34,492 bases of DNA, taken from positions 1 to 34,492 of the forward strand of contig CANGJP010000021.1 in assembly GCA_947454465.1 (NCBI GenBank), written 5' to 3'. Made by a program: the position numbers and the translations under genes. The notes beneath the pieces were generated by a model. The model was not told the DNA's origin, searched no databases, and saw only the letters and a program-made list of their open reading frames with translations. Origin of the DNA: Pseudomonadota bacterium (GTDB taxonomy: Bacteria > Pseudomonadota > Gammaproteobacteria > Steroidobacterales > Steroidobacteraceae). Shown here in pieces: positions 1 to 8,278 of the stretch (its first letter is position 1; each line of letters opens with the position of its first letter).

Positions 1-438
1 AAATCGAATCTAAATGATTTAGCGCCAGATGTGGATGTGACTTTCCTAGGTCATGTGTCGCAAGCGGATATCCCTAGTTATTTCAAACGTGCCAAATTGT
101 TTCTATTTCCAACGTTATGGGACCCTTGGGGTGTCGTTGCAAACGAAGCTTGTATGGCTGGGGTGCCTGTGTTAGTTTCGCCCCATGCCGGCGTCGCAGG
201 TGAGTTGATTCGCGAGGGGGAGAATGGATTTGTTTTGCCATTGGAACTCCAAATATGGGTCGATGTCGGTGTGGAGTTGCTATCCAAAGCAGATAAGTGG
301 GAGCGAATGAGTAGCGCTGCCAAATTAATTGTGGAGCCTTATAGCTTTGAGAATGCTGCTTTTGGTGTTATTGATGCTGCCCGTCAGTCGTTGTTCGGAT
401 CTAATGCTGTACCGCGATTAAGTGGTTTCCAAAATTAA
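1..438 (+). CDS. Glycosyltransferase family 4, C-terminal part (5' truncated by window)
   Basis: The reading frame is open from base 1, so only the last 145 residues are visible. They form the nucleotide-sugar-binding half of a GT-B fold enzyme of family 4 (Glycos_transf_1). The visible landmarks are a VTFLGHVS strand-turn, the segment WDPWGVVANEACMAGVPV, which is the family E-x7-E region with Asp in place of the first Glu, and a GENGFVLPL loop typical of the end of this domain. Family members move a sugar from an activated donor to a lipid, polysaccharide or protein acceptor. Donor and acceptor cannot be told from this fragment. A GTG at base 31 could be read as a start, but it falls inside the conserved domain and is almost certainly internal. 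No neighbouring polysaccharide genes are visible on this side. Confidence 0.88.
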   Translation, partial: KSNLNDLAPDVDVTFLGHVSQADIPSYFKRAKLFLFPTLWDPWGVVANEACMAGVPVLVSPHAGVAGELIREGENGFVLPLELQIWVDVGVELLSKADKWERMSSAAKLIVEPYSFENAAFGVIDAARQSLFGSNAVPRLSGFQN

Positions 439-626
439 TTTCAGCTGAAATGCTCTTAAAAATGACCATTGCGCTTGGTTATTCGATAGTTGGCAGGTTA
501 AGCCGGCTTCGTGTATGATCCGCGCCGTTCTGGTAGCTGATGTCGTTGTTTTTATTGGATCTTGGCTGTTTTGCTGAGGTTGAGCGCAAGGTAACTTTCC
601 TGGTGTTCGTTCCAGTACGATCAATA

Positions 627-651
627 CAAACCCCGGTGCTCCCGGGGTTTG
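627..651 (+). terminator. Strong stem-loop, possible terminator
   Basis: Ten perfect base pairs (627–636 with 642–651, CAAACCCCGG against CCGGGGTTTG) enclose a 5-base loop. No T-run follows, so it is not a textbook intrinsic terminator. It lies between the glycosyltransferase and tRNA-Cys and is the only structured element I see in 439–703, which otherwise holds no convincing gene. Confidence 0.45.
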
Positions 652-703
652 GCGCATCTAGAAGGTTGATTTTCGCATTTTGATGCGAAGTTCACTGTTG
701 ATA

Positions 704-777
704 GGCCAGGTGGCAGAGTGGTCATGCAGCGGCCTGCAAAGCCGTCTACGCCGGTTCGATTCCGACCCTGGCCTCCA
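704..777 (+). tRNA. tRNA-Cys (GCA)
   Basis: This is a complete 74-base cloverleaf. The acceptor stem is GGCCAGG (704–710) with CCTGGCC (767–773). The anticodon loop reads CTGCAAA, giving anticodon GCA. The T-loop motif is GGTTCGATTCC. The discriminator base is T, as expected for tRNA-Cys, and CCA is encoded at 775–777. I see no obvious promoter or terminator close to it. Confidence 0.97.
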
Positions 778-861
778 TCAACAGCTGTTCCTATCTCGGC
801 CCAACGCCCGAATCTCCCCTCCGGTAGACCGCCGGTGAGTTGACCTTAAGGTAAGTTGATC

Positions 862-1335
862 ATGAGCGAGCATCACGACAACAAAACTGCGCCGGAGCAG
901 GCGCCAGTCACATCAGCCCGATCGGATGATCCTGGGTTGTACATTGGTTATTTGGTCACGGGCGTTCGTACACGCATGATGCAGGAAATGGACGCCTGCT
1001 TAACTCCGCATGGCCTGACGGGCGCACAGTTCATCATTCTGCGTCGTATTGCTGAAGGTGTGGCCACGACCGCCGCTGATCTTTGTCGCGTATTGGAATA
1101 TGACACCGGCTCGATGACTCGTATGCTCGACCGTCTGGAAGAAAAATGCGTGATTGTTCGTGCCCGTTCTTCGGATGACCGTCGCGTGATTAATATCCAA
1201 CTGACCGAGCAGGGGGCAGAGCAATACCCCAAATTGAAGGATGAGGTCAGCCGAGTGTTCAACCGTCGTCTCGCTTCACTCAATGAGCAGGAATTACTAC
1301 AGCTGCAAAGCATGCTGGAACGGCTGGCTAAGTAA
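862..1335 (+). CDS. MarR family transcriptional regulator
   Basis: The 157-residue protein is a typical MarR-type winged helix regulator, which acts as a dimer and usually loses DNA affinity when it binds a phenolic or lipophilic ligand. A DNA-recognition region around residues 70–90 (TAADLCRVLEYDTGSMTRML) is followed by the wing signature SSDDRRVINIQLTEQG, which is diagnostic of the family. The ATG at 862 is chosen because an AAGG lies about 10 bases upstream. A TTG two codons earlier (856) is in frame but less likely. The gene sits alone between tRNA-Cys and a histone-deacetylase gene with a 231-base gap on its far side, so its target is not evident. The Pro/Ala/Ser-rich first 25 residues are probably disordered. 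Confidence 0.93.
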   Translation: MSEHHDNKTAPEQAPVTSARSDDPGLYIGYLVTGVRTRMMQEMDACLTPHGLTGAQFIILRRIAEGVATTAADLCRVLEYDTGSMTRMLDRLEEKCVIVRARSSDDRRVINIQLTEQGAEQYPKLKDEVSRVFNRRLASLNEQELLQLQSMLERLAK

Positions 1336-1372
1336 TTTCTTAGAAAGGTCTTTAACTAACTGATTTAAATAA

Positions 1373-1407
1373 GCTTTGATTGCTTTCAAAGCCCGGGCTG
1401 TTTTTTT
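1373..1407 (+). terminator. Probable intrinsic terminator of the MarR gene
   Basis: A 7-bp stem (GCTTTGA 1373–1379 with TCAAAGC 1386–1392) runs into a GC palindrome (GCCCGGGC, 1391–1398) and then seven T residues (1401–1407). Either hairpin could form, and the T-run supports termination on the plus strand. The rest of 1336–1566 is AT-rich with no other signal I can support. Confidence 0.5.
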
Positions 1408-1566
1408 GCTGCCTTAGGGCGTTTTCTAATAAAAATATTTAAACTGTCCTGTATCTTATTGAATTTAAATGCTCTGATGGCTTTATTTAGTGGTTTTTAT
1501 ACATCGGGTCCGCATCGTGCTTCAGAGAAGTGTTAGGCTGACGCGAATGCATTTTCCTAACACGCA

Positions 1567-2520
1567 ATGACTCAGTACAAGCAACCAGTCGTTCTCGTTG
1601 CAGGTGAAGCCATCGCTCGCTATGGCTTTCCGGGCGGGCATCCGTTTGGTACGGATCGGCATGAGGTCTTCATGACCGAACTCAAGCATGCCGGTTTGGA
1701 AGACTGTTTGATCCATCTCGATCCTCGCCCCGCCACGCGTGAGGAATTGGCGCTGTTTCACCAACCGACCTACCTGGATGTGCTGAGTGAGCGATCTCAG
1801 ACAGGCTTGGGGTTTCTAGATTCCAACGATACCCCCGCGTTTAAGGGTGTCTATGAGGCGGCGGCTCATGTCGTGGGCAGCACCTTGTTGGGTGTGCAGG
1901 CCTTGATGGAGGGGCAGGCGCGTCGAGCGTTTATTCCCATTGCCGGGTTACATCATGCCACTCGTGCGGGTGCCGCAGGATTTTGTGCCTTGAACGATTG
2001 CGGTGTGGCCATTGAAGTATTGCGCCATCGCTACCAGATCCAGCGCATCGCTTACGTGGACATAGATGCGCATCATGGTGATGGCGTGTTCTATGGCTTT
2101 ATCGATGACCCTAATCTGTTATTTGCCGACATCCACGAAGACGGACACTCTCTGTATCCAGGTACCGGTGCTGCCGATGAGACGGGTGAAGGCCCAGCTA
2201 AAGGAACTAAGTTAAACCTTCCCTTGATGGCGGGTAGTGGTGATCCCGAATTCTTCGAGGCGTGGGAACATGTTGAGCGCTATCTCATCGCCGGCTGTCC
2301 TGAATTTATTTTATTTCAGTGTGGCGCGGACAGTTTAGACGGTGATCCGATTACCCATCTCAAGTTAACCGAAGAGGCGCATGCGTATGCAGCAAAGCGT
2401 TTGGGTGTGATTGCAGATGAACTCGGTCATGGCCGGGTGCTGGCGATGGGAGGTGGTGGCTATAACCGCCGAAATCTGGCTCGAGCTTGGATGCGTGTGG
2501 TGCAATCGCTGGCTGAGTAG
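1567..2520 (+). CDS. Histone deacetylase superfamily protein (AcuC/HDAC-like deacetylase)
   Basis: This is a 317-residue Zn-dependent amidohydrolase of the arginase/deacetylase fold. The active-site features are all present: the charge-relay His pair in GLHHATRAG (129–130), the zinc ligands Asp167 and His169 in VDIDAHHGDG and Asp255 in CGADSLDGD, and the transition-state Tyr299 in GGGGYN. Family members remove acetyl groups from lysines, polyamines or small amides; bacterial AcuC acts on acetyl-lysine proteins such as acetyl-CoA synthetase. The substrate here cannot be read from sequence. There is no signal peptide, so it is cytoplasmic. The ATG at 1567 has a poor ribosome-binding site. The stop codon is only 2 bases from that of the convergent DUF3108 gene. 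Confidence 0.92.
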   Translation: MTQYKQPVVLVAGEAIARYGFPGGHPFGTDRHEVFMTELKHAGLEDCLIHLDPRPATREELALFHQPTYLDVLSERSQTGLGFLDSNDTPAFKGVYEAAAHVVGSTLLGVQALMEGQARRAFIPIAGLHHATRAGAAGFCALNDCGVAIEVLRHRYQIQRIAYVDIDAHHGDGVFYGFIDDPNLLFADIHEDGHSLYPGTGAADETGEGPAKGTKLNLPLMAGSGDPEFFEAWEHVERYLIAGCPEFILFQCGADSLDGDPITHLKLTEEAHAYAAKRLGVIADELGHGRVLAMGGGGYNRRNLARAWMRVVQSLAE

Positions 2521-2522
2521 GC

Positions 2523-3254
2523 TTATTGGAACTGAATCGACTTAAGTTCCATAACGATATCCACTGTTCCTTTAGTCGACCTTTCGGCTCGTACTGGAAT
2601 AAAGCCGAGGCTATCTGCATACCAATAACGTGTGACTCGGTCACTGCCGCTGCGTTCACTTTTTAGTACCACGGTATCGAATTCACCCGTGTCACTGCTG
2701 ATGTGTTCTGAGCCCTGACGTGTGATGGTGTATTCCTGCAGTTCATTTTTTTCGAGCATGATGAGTTTGCCCGGATCTTTGTTGGCTTGCAGTGCCAGTG
2801 AGGCGCTGAGTTGAATGCTTAAACGATCTTGTACGCCACGCGGCACACTCATCGTGAAATCTTGATCTTTAAACCGACCTTTGACTTGGTTGGTACTCCA
2901 ATCAAATTGATAACGAATGTCGTTCTCGGTTTTTGTGCGGCCATCTTCTGAGCTGAATTGCAGGGGTTTAAGGCCGTTGGTCTCCAGCAGTAATGTACTG
3001 GTGTCTTCAGCTTGATCACTGGTGAACAGACCGCCTAGAAAGTTAGGCAGTAGGCGTGAACTGAATACAAACTGATCGGTACCTTGTCGTTTGAGTGTGA
3101 ACACAATATCCCCGCCACTGAGGCCGCGATATTTTACGTTGTAGCGCGCAATGTAGGGTTTGAGAGTGGGTGGGTCTTGAGCGAAGGCCCACTGGTTTAA
3201 GCTGAGTAATGTCAGCGTAACGAGTGGCAGTAGGCGTCGCATGAGAGTATTCAT
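2523..3254 (-). CDS. DUF3108 periplasmic protein
   Basis: This 243-residue protein starts with a Sec signal peptide (basic start with RR, hydrophobic run, AFA before residue 26). The mature part has the DUF3108 pattern: an N-terminal YIARYNVKYRGLSGGD segment, a central strand-rich region and a C-terminal WYADSLGFIPVRAE motif. It is probably a soluble beta-rich envelope protein. No biochemical role is established that I know of. It starts 2 bases after the purN stop codon and is clearly the last gene of the purM–purN transcript. From memory this linkage recurs in gammaproteobacteria, though a link to purine synthesis is not obvious. A second in-frame ATG four codons in is possible but would leave a shorter signal sequence. 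Confidence 0.88.
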   Translation of the reverse strand: MNTLMRRLLPLVTLTLLSLNQWAFAQDPPTLKPYIARYNVKYRGLSGGDIVFTLKRQGTDQFVFSSRLLPNFLGGLFTSDQAEDTSTLLLETNGLKPLQFSSEDGRTKTENDIRYQFDWSTNQVKGRFKDQDFTMSVPRGVQDRLSIQLSASLALQANKDPGKLIMLEKNELQEYTITRQGSEHISSDTGEFDTVVLKSERSGSDRVTRYWYADSLGFIPVRAERSTKGTVDIVMELKSIQFQ

Positions 3255-3256
3255 TT

Positions 3257-3925
3257 TTATAGGCTGGATTGACTACTGAGTTGCAGTGGCGTGGTAAGCG
3301 GCGCGCCGTCTAACCATGCCTTGCCATTGCGCGACTGCAATCGACCTGTGGCAAACAGGTTGACCACCAGTGGGTAGAGCTGATGCTCCTGCTGCAATAA
3401 ACGCTTCGCTAACGATTCTGCGTTATCGTTAGCCAAGATTGGAATGCTTGCTTGCATCACCACTGGGCCACCATCCAATTCTGCGGTTACAAAATGAACA
3501 CTGGCACCGTGCTGCAAGTCGCCCGCGTCCAATGCACGTTGATGCGTGTGAAGCCCCGGATATTTTGGAAGCAGTGAGGGATGTATGTTCAGCATGCGAT
3601 CGCTGAAACGGGATACAAACTCGTGACTGAGAATGCGCATAAAGCCCGCTAAGATCACCAGTTGAGGTTGGTACTGGGCGACTTTATCTGCCAGCGCAGC
3701 GTCAAAATCGTTACGGTGTGTAAACGCTTTAGGATTGAGCGAATCGGTGTTAATGCCCATGCTCGCTGCGGTTTCTAAGCCCTTGGCGTGAGCACGATCA
3801 CTGATGACGGCTTTGATATCAATCGGTAGTTGACCTGATTGCATCAACTCAGCCATACGGCACATGTTGCTACCTGTACCGGAGATCAGGATCACCACCG
3901 GCAGTGTCTTGCCAGTGGATGTCAT
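3257..3925 (-). CDS. purN: Phosphoribosylglycinamide formyltransferase 1 (GART)
   Basis: PurN transfers a formyl group from N10-formyltetrahydrofolate to GAR, step three of purine synthesis, in the cytoplasm. The 222 residues show the phosphate-binding ISGTGSNM loop (residues 14–21) and the catalytic triad Asn113 and His115 (NIHPSLLP) plus Asp151 (ELDGGPVV). The length is close to the usual 200–220. Its ATG overlaps the purM stop codon by one base (TAATG), so translational coupling with purM is likely. The C-terminal tail of about 20 residues beyond the folded domain is poorly conserved in general. The product FGAR is converted to FGAM by PurL (not in this window), which PurM then uses. Confidence 0.97.
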   Translation of the reverse strand: MTSTGKTLPVVILISGTGSNMCRMAELMQSGQLPIDIKAVISDRAHAKGLETAASMGINTDSLNPKAFTHRNDFDAALADKVAQYQPQLVILAGFMRILSHEFVSRFSDRMLNIHPSLLPKYPGLHTHQRALDAGDLQHGASVHFVTAELDGGPVVMQASIPILANDNAESLAKRLLQQEHQLYPLVVNLFATGRLQSRNGKAWLDGAPLTTPLQLSSQSSL

Positions 3926-4959
3926 TAACCTTCAACCACCACGCCACCGTTACCGGTACGAACCTTACCAATGATGAAGGCTGGTTCATTCAGTGAGTTG
4001 AGAACAGTCAAGGCCTTATCGACGTGTTCAGGCGCAACACAGATCGTCATGCCGACACCGCAGTTGAAGGTACGCAGCATTTCAGTTTCGTTGATGTTGA
4101 CTTGCTGTTGCAGCCATTGAAACACGGGTGGCAACGTCCAACTGCGACGATCAATGACCACTTCAAGACCTTCGGGTACCACGCGGGGGATGTTTTCCAA
4201 TAGGCCACCACCGGTGATGTGTGCAACCCCATGAACAGGCACTTGTTGCATTAACGCCAAGACGCTTTTGACGTAAATGCGGGTGGGGGCCAGTAGTGCA
4301 TCATAAAGTAATCCACTGCCAAGTTGGGTATCGGGTGTGGCGTGAGCACGTTCAAGTAATTTGCGGATTAATGAATAGCCGTTGGAGTGGGGACCAGAGG
4401 AGGGCAACGCGATCAGTACATCTCCGGCTTTGGTGTGGTTGCCATCGATGATTTGATCTTTTTCAACGATGCCGACACAGAATCCCGCCAAATCATAATC
4501 GCCTTCGCTATACATGCCCGGCATCTCAGCGGTTTCACCACCGATCAATGCACAGCCTGCCAGAACACAACCATCGACGATGCCTTTGATGACCGACTCG
4601 GCCACATCAACACTAAGTTTACCGGTGGCGTAGTAGTCCAGGAAAAATAACGGTTCAGCGCCTTGCACCACCACATCGTTGACGCACATGCCCACTAGGT
4701 CAATGCCGATGGTGTCATGACGACCGGTTTCAATGGCTAAGCGCAATTTAGTACCCACGCCATCCGTGCCGGACACCAGCACTGGCTTGCGGTAACGATC
4801 TAAGGGCACTTCAAATAGCGCGCCAAAGCCACCCAAGCCACCCATGACCTCGCGGCGCATTGAGCGTTTGACATGGGGTTTAATGCGATCAACGAGCGCC
4901 TCGCCTGCATCAATATCAACACCAGCGTCACGATAAGTCAGGGAAGGTTGGTCAGACAT
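3925..4959 (-). CDS. purM: Phosphoribosylformylglycinamidine cyclo-ligase (AIRS)
   Basis: PurM closes the imidazole ring of FGAM using ATP to give AIR, step five of purine synthesis. The 344 residues match the usual length. Visible family features include [17 protein letters not shown] at the N-terminus, the glycine-rich [12 protein letters not shown] segment, the ATP-site strand [23 protein letters not shown] and [13 protein letters not shown]. It is the first gene of the purM-purN-DUF3108 unit and is transcribed away from the DUF2066 gene, with a 160-base shared upstream region. I found no convincing PurR-type operator there. The ribosome-binding site is weak. No odd or missing residues were noticed. 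Confidence 0.97.
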   Translation of the reverse strand: MSDQPSLTYRDAGVDIDAGEALVDRIKPHVKRSMRREVMGGLGGFGALFEVPLDRYRKPVLVSGTDGVGTKLRLAIETGRHDTIGIDLVGMCVNDVVVQGAEPLFFLDYYATGKLSVDVAESVIKGIVDGCVLAGCALIGGETAEMPGMYSEGDYDLAGFCVGIVEKDQIIDGNHTKAGDVLIALPSSGPHSNGYSLIRKLLERAHATPDTQLGSGLLYDALLAPTRIYVKSVLALMQQVPVHGVAHITGGGLLENIPRVVPEGLEVVIDRRSWTLPPVFQWLQQQVNINETEMLRTFNCGVGMTICVAPEHVDKALTVLNSLNEPAFIIGKVRTGNGGVVVEG

Positions 4960-5008
4960 GAAAGGCTCGATTCCGCTCAGGGCGGGTGTGGATCGGGGCT
5001 GATGACCG

Positions 5009-5022
5009 ACCCGTAAACGGGT
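5009..5022. promoter_or_regulatory. Short inverted repeat in the purM/DUF2066 divergent region
   Basis: ACCCGT (5009–5014) and ACGGGT (5017–5022) are a perfect 6-bp inverted repeat, 2 bases apart, about 50 bases upstream of purM. It could be an operator or a small leader hairpin. It does not match the PurR consensus I know. No other evidence supports it. Confidence 0.25.
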
Positions 5023-5119
5023 GCAGTCAGTAATGGGTGTGCTATTTTACACAGCATGGGCGCGACACTGAACGTAAATCATGCGCTTGCACGATCAATT
5101 CTAGGAAAACAGCACGTTA

Positions 5120-6142
5120 ATGCACCAATCACAGGCCTTGCACCCTCACTCGGCAGGCAGATTCACCAGGCTGCTGACGATGGCCCTGCTGCTGTTGCCA
5201 CTGCTTTCGGGCGGTGCCGTTGCCGCTATCGTCGGTGATTTGTACGGCGCCACAGTCCGCGTGGCGGATCGCAGTCAGCCTGCTCGCGATCAGGCCGTGG
5301 TCACGGCACTGGGGGTGGTACTGACTAAATTAAGTGGTCAGCGTGAGGCGTCGCTGCGGATGGCGGCTTCGCAGGTCAATGCAGTCCGATGGGTGCAGCG
5401 TGTGGGCTATGTATCCGGTGGACAATTGGAGGTGGGCTTTGATACTGCTGCCATTCAAAGTCTACTTGATCAGTCGGGCTTACCCGTTTGGGATCGTGTC
5501 AGGCCGGTGTTATTGGTGGTGTATCCGCTTGCGCTCATGGGGGTGCCTGAGGTGCGAGCAGCCACTGAATCGATCGCTAAAGAGCGTGGCTTGCCGGTGG
5601 TTTGGACTGCCCTTGAAACCAGTGATCAGTACAGCGTGACGAATGGGGTACAGATTCAGGCGTTAGCCACTCAGTATCATGCGGACTCAGTACTACTTGC
5701 CCGCTCCAGTACCAGTATTAGTGCCAGTGCCAGTGCCGATGTGGCTGCAGTGGCAACTGAAGAATGGCGGTGGCAATTGGTTTTTCGGGGCACCAGTCAG
5801 GAATGGAAAGGCACTCTAGATCAAGGTGTGCACACCGCGGCAGATCAAATCGGTCGTTACTATGCCGTATCACCCAAGCAGAACAGTCGGCAACTTATCG
5901 AAATTTCAGGCATTAATAGTGTGGAAAGTTATGCCCGTGTGATTCAATTTTTTAACGACTTGTTGACTGTGCGCGAGGTATCGATTCAAGCGTTGCAGGC
6001 GGATGTATTGCGTGTGCAGCTTGATCTGCGCGGTACGCAGCTGTCATTGCGGCGTTTGCTGTCTGTGGCATCAATGCTAACCGAGCAAAACACATCCAAT
6101 GCCGACACAGCTGGTGTCATGAGTTATCGTTATACCCCTTAA
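5120..6142 (+). CDS. DUF2066 domain envelope protein
   Basis: This 340-residue protein has an N-terminal hydrophobic signal segment (residues 20–36, ending AVAA). A DUF2066 region follows: LYGATVRVADRSQPARDQAV, then VLTKLSGQ, LEVGFDTAAIQSLL and PVWDRVRPVLLVVYPL. DUF2066 proteins are widespread in gammaproteobacteria and usually lie next to purM and hda. Their function is unknown to me. The ATG at 5120 has an AGGA about 13 bases upstream, which is rather far. An alternative ATG at 5179 would leave a minimal signal peptide. It is the first gene of an apparent operon with the PgsA-like enzyme (33 bases downstream) and hda. A short Ser/Ala run (SISASASAD) sits near residue 200. Confidence 0.85.
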   Translation: MHQSQALHPHSAGRFTRLLTMALLLLPLLSGGAVAAIVGDLYGATVRVADRSQPARDQAVVTALGVVLTKLSGQREASLRMAASQVNAVRWVQRVGYVSGGQLEVGFDTAAIQSLLDQSGLPVWDRVRPVLLVVYPLALMGVPEVRAATESIAKERGLPVVWTALETSDQYSVTNGVQIQALATQYHADSVLLARSSTSISASASADVAAVATEEWRWQLVFRGTSQEWKGTLDQGVHTAADQIGRYYAVSPKQNSRQLIEISGINSVESYARVIQFFNDLLTVREVSIQALQADVLRVQLDLRGTQLSLRRLLSVASMLTEQNTSNADTAGVMSYRYTP

Positions 6143-6175
6143 AACGATTCATGAAAGTAACAGAATAGCATCACG

Positions 6176-6766
6176 ATGAGTTTTCGCTGGTTACCCAATG
6201 GGCTTTGTGTGCTGCGCATGCTGTTAAGCGTGCCCATTGCATGGTTATTGCTGCGAGGTCAGTTCGCGTTGACGTTGATGGTCTTTGTGGTGGCTGCAGT
6301 GACCGACGCGGCAGACGGCTTTCTGGCTAAGCGTTTTCAGTGGCAGACTGAGTTAGGCAAAATTTTAGATCCACTGGCCGACAAGCTGTTGCTCGTGGTG
6401 GTGTTTGTAACGTTGGCACGTTTGCAGTTGGTGCCTATGTGGTTGGCAGTGTTGGTGGTAGTGCGTGATCTTGTCATCACCTCGGGTGCGATTTGCTATC
6501 GTTGGTTGTACGGGCCCATTGTCGGTGCTGCGCCCACATTGATCAGTAAGCTCAATACTTTGGTGCAGATTGTGTATGTGGCTGGCGTGGTGTCTGCTGC
6601 CAGTTTGCATTCACTGCAGATCGACTGGCCGCTGCCTACTGCCATGCAGTGGGCTTTAGGAGCGGTGGTCGTGACCACGTTGAGCAGTGGTGTGGATTAT
6701 GTGCTGACGTACAGTCGACGTGCAGCACAGGCGCACCAGGCGCAACGTTTGCGTCAAGGGCAATAA
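6176..6766 (+). CDS. CDP-alcohol phosphatidyltransferase family membrane enzyme (PgsA-like)
   Basis: The 196-residue integral membrane protein carries the family active-site signature D-x2-DG-x2-A(K/R)-x8-G-x3-D-x3-D, seen as DAADGFLAK then GKILDPLADK (about residues 43–66). The acidic residues bind the metals and the CDP-linked substrate. Lys replaces the usual Arg after the Ala. About five to six hydrophobic segments surround the motif. Enzymes of this family make phosphatidylglycerophosphate, phosphatidylserine, cardiolipin or similar lipids. The N-terminus (LPNGLCVLRMLLSVP) and length fit the PgsA group best, but this may be a second paralogue rather than the housekeeping enzyme. It lies 6 bases upstream of hda and 33 bases downstream of DUF2066, so co-transcription is likely. 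Confidence 0.87.
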   Translation: MSFRWLPNGLCVLRMLLSVPIAWLLLRGQFALTLMVFVVAAVTDAADGFLAKRFQWQTELGKILDPLADKLLLVVVFVTLARLQLVPMWLAVLVVVRDLVITSGAICYRWLYGPIVGAAPTLISKLNTLVQIVYVAGVVSAASLHSLQIDWPLPTAMQWALGAVVVTTLSSGVDYVLTYSRRAAQAHQAQRLRQGQ

Positions 6767-6772
6767 TTCATC

Positions 6773-7498
6773 ATGCCTAACAGACAAAATAAGCCGCAGC
6801 AACTTGCCTTGCCCATTCAATTGCGAGCCAGTTCTGTGTTCGCCAGTTATTGCACTGGTGAGAATCAACATGCATTGAGTCTATTACAAGACTTGCACCG
6901 CTCTGGGCCGAGTCCTGTGGTTTTCATCTACGGTGTGAGCGGAGTAGGTAAAACGCATCTCTTGCAAGCCGCTTGCGTGAGCATGACGGGGCAGGGTAAG
7001 CACAGTGGCTATTTCCCTCTGCGTGAATTACATGCGTATGGACCAGAGTTATTACAAGGAACAGAGCGCATGGATTTAGTGTGCATTGATGATGTTGGTC
7101 TGGTCCTGAACCAAAAAGATTGGTGTCTTGGGTTGTTTAATTTATATCGTCAGTTGGAAGAGCGCGGTGGAAAACTGTTGTTGGCCGATGAGTGCTCCCC
7201 GGCCATGTTAAAGATGGCATTACCCGATCTGGCTTCGCGTATTCTTGCTGGTACGGCCCTGCGATTGAAGCCTCTGGATGAACCGGAACAGATTGAAGCC
7301 TTGCAGATGCATGCAAGCCTTAGGGGTTTGATTCTGACCGAAGAGATTGTGAGTTATATCTTGCGACGGTTGCCGCGAGACATGCACAGCCTATGTGCTT
7401 TTATAGATCAACTTGATTTGGCTTCGTTGGCGTCGCAGCGTAAATTGACCATCCCGTTTGTGAAGCAGGTGTTAGCACAAACGGGATACGATCTATAA
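6773..7498 (+). CDS. hda: DnaA regulatory inactivator Hda
   Basis: Hda is an AAA+ protein related to the DnaA ATPase domain. Bound to the DNA-loaded beta clamp, it makes DnaA hydrolyse its ATP and so prevents re-initiation of replication. The 241 residues fit this. The N-terminal QLALPIQL (residues 10–17) is a beta-clamp-binding motif. Walker A is GVSGVGKT (54–61), Walker B is LVCIDDV, and an Arg-finger region SRI follows LPDLA. The C-terminal lid region (ILRRLPRDMHSLCAFIDQLD) also matches. DnaA's DNA-binding domain is absent, which separates it from DnaA itself. It is the last gene of the DUF2066 operon. Its stop is 12 bases from the convergent znuB-like stop, with no terminator visible between. 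Confidence 0.95.
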   Translation: MPNRQNKPQQLALPIQLRASSVFASYCTGENQHALSLLQDLHRSGPSPVVFIYGVSGVGKTHLLQAACVSMTGQGKHSGYFPLRELHAYGPELLQGTERMDLVCIDDVGLVLNQKDWCLGLFNLYRQLEERGGKLLLADECSPAMLKMALPDLASRILAGTALRLKPLDEPEQIEALQMHASLRGLILTEEIVSYILRRLPRDMHSLCAFIDQLDLASLASQRKLTIPFVKQVLAQTGYDL

Positions 7499-7510
7499 CT
7501 AACGGCCCGC

Positions 7511-8278
7511 TTATTCAGTAGCTGGTTTTTTTCCTATGGTGGCGGTGATCAAGCCGCACGCTGCCAATGTCCAGACGATCACGGCGCCCGACGGTAAATC
7601 AAGCACAGCAGATATGGCGAGGCCGGCACCATAGCCCATCACTCCAGTCAGGTACGCATTGCGATAGCGTGTCAGTCCGGAATCACGGCGTGTTGCCAGG
7701 GCGGGAATGATCAGGCTTGAAAACACCAAATACACGCCAACCAGTTGTACCGATGCGGTCACTGCAAGCGCGAATACACCGTAGAAACCAAATCGTCCCA
7801 GTTTATGTATCCACCCCCGCCACAAGACAAGCACGATCAAGGATGACAAGCCACCAAGCCAGAGCAGTTGCGTGGTATTCACCCATAGTATTTGTCCCAC
7901 TAATAAATCTTGCAGATGTTCGCCGCCATGAGGATTGTTGGCCAGTAGCAAGATGCCGGTACAGGCGGCGAGAATGAACAGGACGCCAATTAAGGCCTCT
8001 TGATGATCGGGCACCTTGCGTTCGGTCCATGTTAATAACAACGCACCGAGTAGAGCAGCAATTACAGCAGCCAGTTGAACATACAGTCCACCTTCGGGTA
8101 GTCCGAATGCGTCGGCGGCGATGACACCCAGACCGGCAATTTGAGCAATGGCCAAATCGATGAAGACGATGCCACGGTCTAGTACTTGCGTACCCAACGG
8201 CACATGCGTGACCAGTACAATCAGCCCTGCGATGAATGCAGGGCCAAGAATGCTCCAGTCTAGAGCGCTGAAGTTCAT
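7511..8278 (-). CDS. znuB: Metal ABC transporter permease (ZnuB/ABC-3 family)
   Basis: The 255-residue protein has about seven to eight hydrophobic helices and belongs to the ABC-3 family, the inner-membrane channel of Zn/Mn importers. Family features include an N-terminal helix reaching GTQVLDRGIVFIDLAIAQIA (in place of the usual R-G-…-D-…-H-x3-G region) and a C-terminal SVQLVGVYLVFSSLIIPALA segment. Its start overlaps the znuA-like stop by ATGA, so the two are coupled. No ABC ATPase is encoded in this cluster, so the permease must recruit one from elsewhere if it is functional. The metal could be Zn or Mn. The symbol is given by similarity and gene pairing only. Confidence 0.85.
   Translation of the reverse strand: MNFSALDWSILGPAFIAGLIVLVTHVPLGTQVLDRGIVFIDLAIAQIAGLGVIAADAFGLPEGGLYVQLAAVIAALLGALLLTWTERKVPDHQEALIGVLFILAACTGILLLANNPHGGEHLQDLLVGQILWVNTTQLLWLGGLSSLIVLVLWRGWIHKLGRFGFYGVFALAVTASVQLVGVYLVFSSLIIPALATRRDSGLTRYRNAYLTGVMGYGAGLAISAVLDLPSGAVIVWTLAACGLITATIGKKPATE

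Noticed and set aside
418-657. 79-codon minus-strand ORF between the glycosyltransferase and tRNA-Cys
   Set aside because: It overlaps the strong stem-loop and the glycosyltransferase end and has no plausible start signal or protein pattern.
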